Assembly (NCBI GenBank): GCA_002862305.1
Contig: PKCS01000017.1
Coordinates: forward strand, 1-33,414
Reading direction: 5' to 3'
DNA from: Phycisphaerae bacterium
GTDB taxonomy: Bacteria > Planctomycetota > Phycisphaerae > Phycisphaerales > SM1A02
Length of the DNA: 33,414 nt
Positions 29,627 through 33,414 of this stretch are shown here, in pieces; position 1 is the first letter of the stretch; the number at the start of each line of letters is the position of its first letter. Made by a program: the position numbers and the translations under genes. Under the pieces are notes generated by a model. The model did no database searches. It saw only the letters and a list, made by a program, of their open reading frames with translations, and was not told the origin of the DNA.

Positions 29627-29648
29627 GAGGCTCGCCCACGGGAGCCTC
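29627..29648 (+). promoter_or_regulatory. Hairpin covering the ribosome site of the PpiD/SurA-like gene
   Basis: GAGGCTC (29627-29633) pairs with GAGCCTC (29642-29648) around an 8-base loop. The GGAG ribosome site (29641-29644), 7 bases before ATG 29652, lies in the right arm. It could attenuate read-through from rpsD or act as a weak terminator. Confidence 0.35.
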
Positions 29649-29651
29649 CTC

Positions 29652-31640
29652 ATGTTCAAGTTCCTTCGCCAGTACCAGGGCTGGATCCTCGCGGTGTTCG
29701 GGACCATCCTGCTGATCAGCTTCCTGCTCCCCCAGGCGATCCAGGGGCTCTCCCAGTACGCCGCCCAGACCGGCGGGGACTGGGCGAAGGTCGGGGACGG
29801 CGAGACCGTCACCACCGGACGACTGCAGGAGATCCAGGGGGAGCTGCGCATCCTCGAACTGGCGAGCAACGCCTTCATCAACCTCCTGGGTGCGGACAAG
29901 GATCCCGCCTACTGGTACCTGCTCAGTCGCGAGGCCGAGCAGGCCGGGCTGGTGGGCGGCCCGGGTTCCGGCGAGCAGATGGCGGAGTCGATGGCGCTGC
30001 AGTCCAACGGTGCGCTCACCGCCACCACCCTGATCGCCCGCTTCCAGGGCACCTCCGGCTTCAACACCCAGCAGGCGCTCCAGACCCTCGCGAAGGTCCA
30101 GGGCGTCGGCCGGCTCACCCAGCAGTTCCAGACCGCGGCGCGGTTCTCGGATGTCCGACTCCGGAACACCGCCGCGAAGCTCGCGCTGGCGGTGGACGCG
30201 GACCTCGTGATCATCGACGCCCGGGAGAACGGCACCGAGGACTCCGTCGACGACGACCGGTCCCCCATCGAGGACGCGACGCTCCAGGCCCAGTTCGACG
30301 CCTACAAGGACCAGCTGCCGGGCACCGGCGAGGACGGGTTCGGCTACAAGCTCGAGGACCAGGCCCGGCTCGAATGGCTGGTGGTGGATCGCGAGCAGGT
30401 CAAGGAGGCGATCGCGGCGGGAGCCGGCCTGGACCCGATCGAGATGCGCAAGGCCTTCCTCAAGGATCCCACCCGCTTCGGCGCGATCAAGCTCGAGGGC
30501 GCGGAACCGGAATTCAGCGACTACCGGGAGACGGTCCAGCAGGTGATGGCCGACGAGGCGCTGGACGAGCGCATGCAGGCGATCACCAAGTTCCTCAACG
30601 ACCAGATCCAGCTCCCGCGCCGCGGGCTCGTGCGGGAGGACGGCGAATTCGTGCTCCCCGAGGACTGGGACGACCAGCGCGCCGACTACCAGGCGCTCGC
30701 CGGGTCGATGGTGGAGGAATTCGAGCTCCAGCAGGCACCGGTGGTCTCCGGCTCCGAAGGGACCCTGACCGCGGCCCAGATCGACGAGGTCGAGGGACTC
30801 GGCAAGAGCCGGTCGTCGAAGTTCGGCACCCGGGCCACCACCGCGTCGGAGTACGTGATGTCGGCGGCGGAATTCGGCCGCGAGGACATCATCCCCGCCC
30901 AGGTGGGCATCTCGAGTCCGGTGTTCACCGATCTCGATGGCAACCTCTACCTCTTCAGGGCCACCGAGGCCCTGCCGGAGCGGGTCCCCGGCGGGCTCGA
31001 CGAGGTCAGGGAACGGGTCGAAACCGACGTCCGGAACATCCAGCGGTTCAAGCGGCTCGTGGAGTCGCTCCCGGAACTCAAGAAGGAAGCGGAGCAGTCC
31101 GGGCTCCAGGCGGTGGCGGATCGCTTCGGGGTGGACATCGACTTCCAGGCGAGCATCGCGGAAGCCAACCCCCAGTTCCTGCGCTTCGGCGTGAAGTCCC
31201 CCACCCGGATCAGCGGACTCGACTCCTCCACCTCGGTGGTCCAGCAGATCGTTGAACGCGCCGAGCAGCTCGACTACACCGTCCCGAGCGGGGACCTCCC
31301 CGCCTCGGACCGGATCTTCTTCGTCACCGACGAGGACAACCTGGTGGTGGTCGGCGTCCAGGTCGCGGCGATCAAGCCCATGACGCAGGAGTCGTGGCGG
31401 GAGCTCGCGAGTTCGCAGGGGCTCTTCGGCATCATGGCGACCGAGGAGACCGCGGGCGACCTCCTGGAGACCTTCTCGCTGAAGGCACTGCGCAAGCGGC
31501 ACAACTTCCGGTACGTCGACCGCGAGACCCAGGCCACCGCGGAGGCCGAGGACATGGCGTCCGAGGACCCCGCCCCGGACGGCTCCGGTGACGACCAGAC
31601 CGCGGACGCGACCGCGTCGACCGAGCAGGCCTCGAGCTGA
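29652..31640 (+). CDS. Membrane-anchored PpiD/SurA-like periplasmic protein without a recognisable PPIase domain
   Basis: The 662-residue protein starts MFKFLRQYQGWILAVFGTILLISFLLP, a PpiD-like N-terminal anchor (transmembrane about 11-29) with the rest exported. Helical SurA_N-like material covers about 45-300, with QEIQGELRILEL, ALTATTLIARFQG and LTQQFQTAARFSDVRLRN. Later segments include a strand-rich part (about 415-440, VGISSPVFTDLDGNLYLFRATEALPER), which resembles the end of parvulin domains, but the characteristic HILV/GG.DLG core is not visible. This suggests a chaperone without prolyl isomerase activity, assisting folding of exported proteins. The tail (620-662) is acidic and low-complexity. 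It follows rpsD by 60 bases. Confidence 0.65.
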   Translation: MFKFLRQYQGWILAVFGTILLISFLLPQAIQGLSQYAAQTGGDWAKVGDGETVTTGRLQEIQGELRILELASNAFINLLGADKDPAYWYLLSREAEQAGLVGGPGSGEQMAESMALQSNGALTATTLIARFQGTSGFNTQQALQTLAKVQGVGRLTQQFQTAARFSDVRLRNTAAKLALAVDADLVIIDARENGTEDSVDDDRSPIEDATLQAQFDAYKDQLPGTGEDGFGYKLEDQARLEWLVVDREQVKEAIAAGAGLDPIEMRKAFLKDPTRFGAIKLEGAEPEFSDYRETVQQVMADEALDERMQAITKFLNDQIQLPRRGLVREDGEFVLPEDWDDQRADYQALAGSMVEEFELQQAPVVSGSEGTLTAAQIDEVEGLGKSRSSKFGTRATTASEYVMSAAEFGREDIIPAQVGISSPVFTDLDGNLYLFRATEALPERVPGGLDEVRERVETDVRNIQRFKRLVESLPELKKEAEQSGLQAVADRFGVDIDFQASIAEANPQFLRFGVKSPTRISGLDSSTSVVQQIVERAEQLDYTVPSGDLPASDRIFFVTDEDNLVVVGVQVAAIKPMTQESWRELASSQGLFGIMATEETAGDLLETFSLKALRKRHNFRYVDRETQATAEAEDMASEDPAPDGSGDDQTADATASTEQASS

Positions 31641-31665
31641 TCCCCATTCGAGTCGAAACTCAGCT
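31635..31665. terminator. Possible bidirectional hairpin between convergent genes
   Basis: AGCTGA (31635-31640) pairs with TCAGCT (31660-31665), and TTCGA/TCGAA forms an inner palindrome. The outer arms contain the stop codons of both convergent genes. No T-run follows on either side, so this is weak. Confidence 0.3.
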
Positions 31666-32019
31666 GACCCGGGATCCCGGGGCCACGGTCCCGTCGATCG
31701 AGACCACCCGGACCTCGCGCTCGTCGCCCTCGCCGGTGACCTCGCTGGCGGCCAGGATCATCCCCTGGCTGATCTCGCCGCGCAGCGTGCGCGGCTCGAG
31801 GTTGGCGACGATCACCACCTGCCGACCGACCAGTGAAGCGGGGTCGTACCACGCCTTGATCCCCGCGCAGACCTGACGGCCCTCGGGGGTCCCGTCGTCG
31901 AGGGTGACCTTCAGCAGCTTGTCGGCGTTGGGGTGGGCCTCGCAGGCGGTGACGGTGGCGACCCGGAGGTCGAGCTTGCTGAAGTGTTCGAAGTCGATGT
32001 TCGGAAGCTGGTCGGTCAT
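31660..32019 (-). CDS. Free-standing tRNA-binding (EMAP/CsaA/MetG C-terminal-type) OB-fold protein
   Basis: The 119-residue protein is a single tRNA-binding domain. It has DFEHFSKLDLRVATVTACEAHPNADKLLKV at residues 9-38 (the F..LDLRVG.V...E.HP.ADKL pattern), AGIKAWYDP, GRQVVIVANLEPRTLRGEISQGMILAA and a terminal GTVAPGSRV. It is the domain fused to the C-terminus of many methionyl-tRNA synthetases, or free as CsaA/Trbp111-type proteins that bind the outside corner of tRNA. It begins 48 bases after ileS on the same strand, so it may be co-expressed with isoleucyl- rather than methionyl-tRNA synthetase. There is no catalytic domain. Confidence 0.9.
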   Translation of the reverse strand: MTDQLPNIDFEHFSKLDLRVATVTACEAHPNADKLLKVTLDDGTPEGRQVCAGIKAWYDPASLVGRQVVIVANLEPRTLRGEISQGMILAASEVTGEGDEREVRVVSIDGTVAPGSRVS

Positions 32020-32067
32020 GGCGTTGTGTTCCCGGGTGGGTTGGTGTGGGTCGATCGGGGTCCGGCG

Positions 32068-33414
32068 TCAGAGTCCGAGGGCCTGGGCGTCGCGTTCGCT
32101 GAGCATGCCCCCGTCGGAACGGAGGGAGACGGTCCCGTCGCGTTTCCATGATCGTTCGCAGCGGGGTTCCTCGCGCAGGTCCTCGACCTCGATCTCCCCG
32201 AGCCCGTGGAGGAACCGGGCGCGACTGACCCCGCAGAGGTCGGCGAAGTCCTCGAGGAACGGCAGGAAGCGGTCCTCCGGGTCCGGGACCACGACCCCGG
32301 CATCCAGGGGGTTCTCGATGCCCCGCCCCTTCGCGGCCTCCAGGGCCTTGAGGACGCCCTCCATCTGCGCCATCACCGCGGGCCATTCCGGTGCGCTCTC
32401 GTAGGACAGCCCGAGGTGGGCGGACTCGAACAGGCGGGCGTCCGCACCATGCAGCTCGGTGAAGGCCTCCGCCGCGGTGTGCGGCACGAAGGGCGCCAGC
32501 AGCCGACAGAGCAGGTCGCAGAGGACGTGGACGGTGGTCTGGCAGCGACGACGGCGGGGTGAGTCGGGGGCGTCGCAGTACAGCCGGTCCTTCACCGCGA
32601 CGCAGTAGGTCGCGGACACCGCGTCGTTGCAGAAGTCGAAGAGCGCGAGGTGCGCCTCCCGGAAGGCATATCGATGCAGGGCGTCCCGGACGTGGCGTTC
32701 GACCTGGGCGGCGTGGCCGAGGATCCAGCCGTCGACGCCGTGGGGTTCGATCTCATCCAGGGCCACGCGATCCCGTTCCGGCACGAAGTCATCGAGGTTC
32801 GAGAGCAGGAACCTGAGGGTGTTCCGGATCTTCCGGTAGCTCTCCCCGGCGAGCCGGAAGAACTCCTTGTCGACCTTCACGTCGCCGTCGAAGGCGAGGG
32901 AGGAGACCCACCAGCGGCACACGTCCGCCCCGTAGTCCTTGAGGAGCTCCTCGACGTTCAGGGCGTTGCCGCTGGACTTCGACATCTTGCGACCGTCCTT
33001 GTCGACCATGAACCCGTGGGTGATCAGGGTCCGGAACGGCGGGGCGCCGGTGGCACCCAGGGCGGGCAGCAACGAGGCCTGGAACCAGCCGCGGTGCTGG
33101 TCGGATCCCTCGAGGTAGAGGTCGATGGGGAAGCCGAGGTCCCGTTCCCGGGCCACCGCGTTCCAGCTGGAACCGGACTCGAACCAGACGTCGAAGATGT
33201 CGTACATCTTCTCCAGCGAGGCGGGATCGATCCCGGCGGGCGCCTCGGGATCGGAGGTCGGGTCGTAGTCGGCGAGCAGCTGGGCCGGGGACTCGAGGAA
33301 CCAGGCATCGCTGCCACGGGCGCGGAACACCCCGGCGATCGCCCGGACGCTGGCGGCGGTGAGGAAGACGCTTCCGTCGGGCTGCCGGAAGGCGGGGATC
33401 GGGAGACCCCAGGC
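32068..33414 (-). CDS. ileS: Isoleucyl-tRNA synthetase, C-terminal part (cut by window edge)
   Basis: The frame enters at the right edge with AWGLPIPAF and runs 448 codons to the stop at 32068. It shows MYDIFDVWFESGSSW, LYLEGSDQHRGWFQASLL and the KMSKS loop GRKMSKSSGNALNV of the class I catalytic domain, then the anticodon-binding helical domain (YRKIRNTLRFLLSNL through LLAPFVPHTAAEAF). The C-terminal zinc ribbon usual in bacterial IleS (two CxxC pairs) is reduced to one cysteine near EEPRCERSWKRDG, so the zinc site seems lost. The N-terminal HIGH motif and editing domain lie outside the window. The tRNA-binding protein gene follows 48 bases downstream. Confidence 0.95.
   Translation of the reverse strand, partial: AWGLPIPAFRQPDGSVFLTAASVRAIAGVFRARGSDAWFLESPAQLLADYDPTSDPEAPAGIDPASLEKMYDIFDVWFESGSSWNAVARERDLGFPIDLYLEGSDQHRGWFQASLLPALGATGAPPFRTLITHGFMVDKDGRKMSKSSGNALNVEELLKDYGADVCRWWVSSLAFDGDVKVDKEFFRLAGESYRKIRNTLRFLLSNLDDFVPERDRVALDEIEPHGVDGWILGHAAQVERHVRDALHRYAFREAHLALFDFCNDAVSATYCVAVKDRLYCDAPDSPRRRRCQTTVHVLCDLLCRLLAPFVPHTAAEAFTELHGADARLFESAHLGLSYESAPEWPAVMAQMEGVLKALEAAKGRGIENPLDAGVVVPDPEDRFLPFLEDFADLCGVSRARFLHGLGEIEVEDLREEPRCERSWKRDGTVSLRSDGGMLSERDAQALGL

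Noticed and set aside
29019-31502. An 827-codon minus-strand frame opposite rpsD and the PpiD/SurA-like gene.
   Set aside because: Same reason: shadow frame caused by high GC third positions on the coding strand.
1-33414. Search for CRISPR arrays, insertion sequences, att sites, rRNA and parS (TGTTCCACGTGGAACA-like) sites.
   Set aside because: No spaced direct repeats, transposase or integrase motifs, terminal inverted repeats, rRNA segments or parS-like palindromes were seen by eye on either strand.

Overview
The window is about 33 kb of GC-rich chromosome (roughly 70% GC) carrying around 25 genes, one tRNA and a few sizeable intergenic regions. I read it as an ordinary chromosomal segment of a diderm bacterium, most likely a planctomycete of the Phycisphaerae type. 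The reasons are lpxA (lipid A synthesis), lipoproteins with lipoboxes, an OmpH-like and a PpiD/SurA-like envelope protein, a long-form PurF, csrA, and an mraZ standing alone outside any cell-division cluster. This taxonomic call is an inference from gene style and was not tested against a database. I see no insertion sequence, prophage, integrase, CRISPR array or rRNA, and no abrupt base-composition change except the AT-richer stretch around 8290-8520.

Layout. 1-1256: a class III aminotransferase (cut by the window edge) diverges from a small membrane protein. 6429-1260 (minus): a four-gene operon of a JAMM-like lipoprotein, an M48 membrane protease, dapF and an M20 peptidase. 6540-8284: a NifU-type Fe-S scaffold, csrA, a 480-base non-coding but highly structured region, and mraZ on the other strand with a well-formed self-regulated promoter. 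8544-10206: a flavin-reductase-like protein and an amidohydrolase. 13124-10196 (minus): a DUF2752 membrane protein, two paralogous lipoproteins and a putative glycosyltransferase. 13194-14240: an M19 dipeptidase. 18458-14230 (minus): aroB, a ParA ATPase fused to a glycogen-binding-like (CBM48) domain, and a protein that looks like a MinD/FlhG ATPase without its P-loop. 18704-18778 (minus): tRNA-Glu with promoter and terminator. 18853-23605: nucleosidase-like gene, nadD, rimO (tightly overlapping) and lepA, followed by the OmpH-like gene. 25056-26833: lipB and lpxA diverge, then a metallo-beta-lactamase-fold protein. 26879-31640: purF, rpsD and a membrane-anchored PpiD/SurA-like protein. 33414-31660 (minus): the C-terminal part of ileS and a free-standing tRNA-binding protein.

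Most genes are housekeeping: lysine/peptidoglycan precursor (dapF), aromatic amino acids (aroB), NAD (nadD), lipoate (lipB), purines (purF), translation (rimO, lepA, rpsD, ileS, tRNA-Glu) and envelope (lpxA, OmpH-like, PpiD/SurA-like). The most unusual items are the ParA-CBM48 fusion with its adjacent P-loop-less MinD-like protein; the JAMM-like lipoprotein in an operon with an M48 protease; the orphan mraZ with 10-bp-phased TGGGN boxes over its promoter; a structured, apparently non-coding region between csrA and mraZ with pseudoknot-ordered complementarity; and a recurrent TAnnnT box (often GCTAnnnT) only 6-10 bases upstream of start codons, which suggests that many transcripts here are leaderless.
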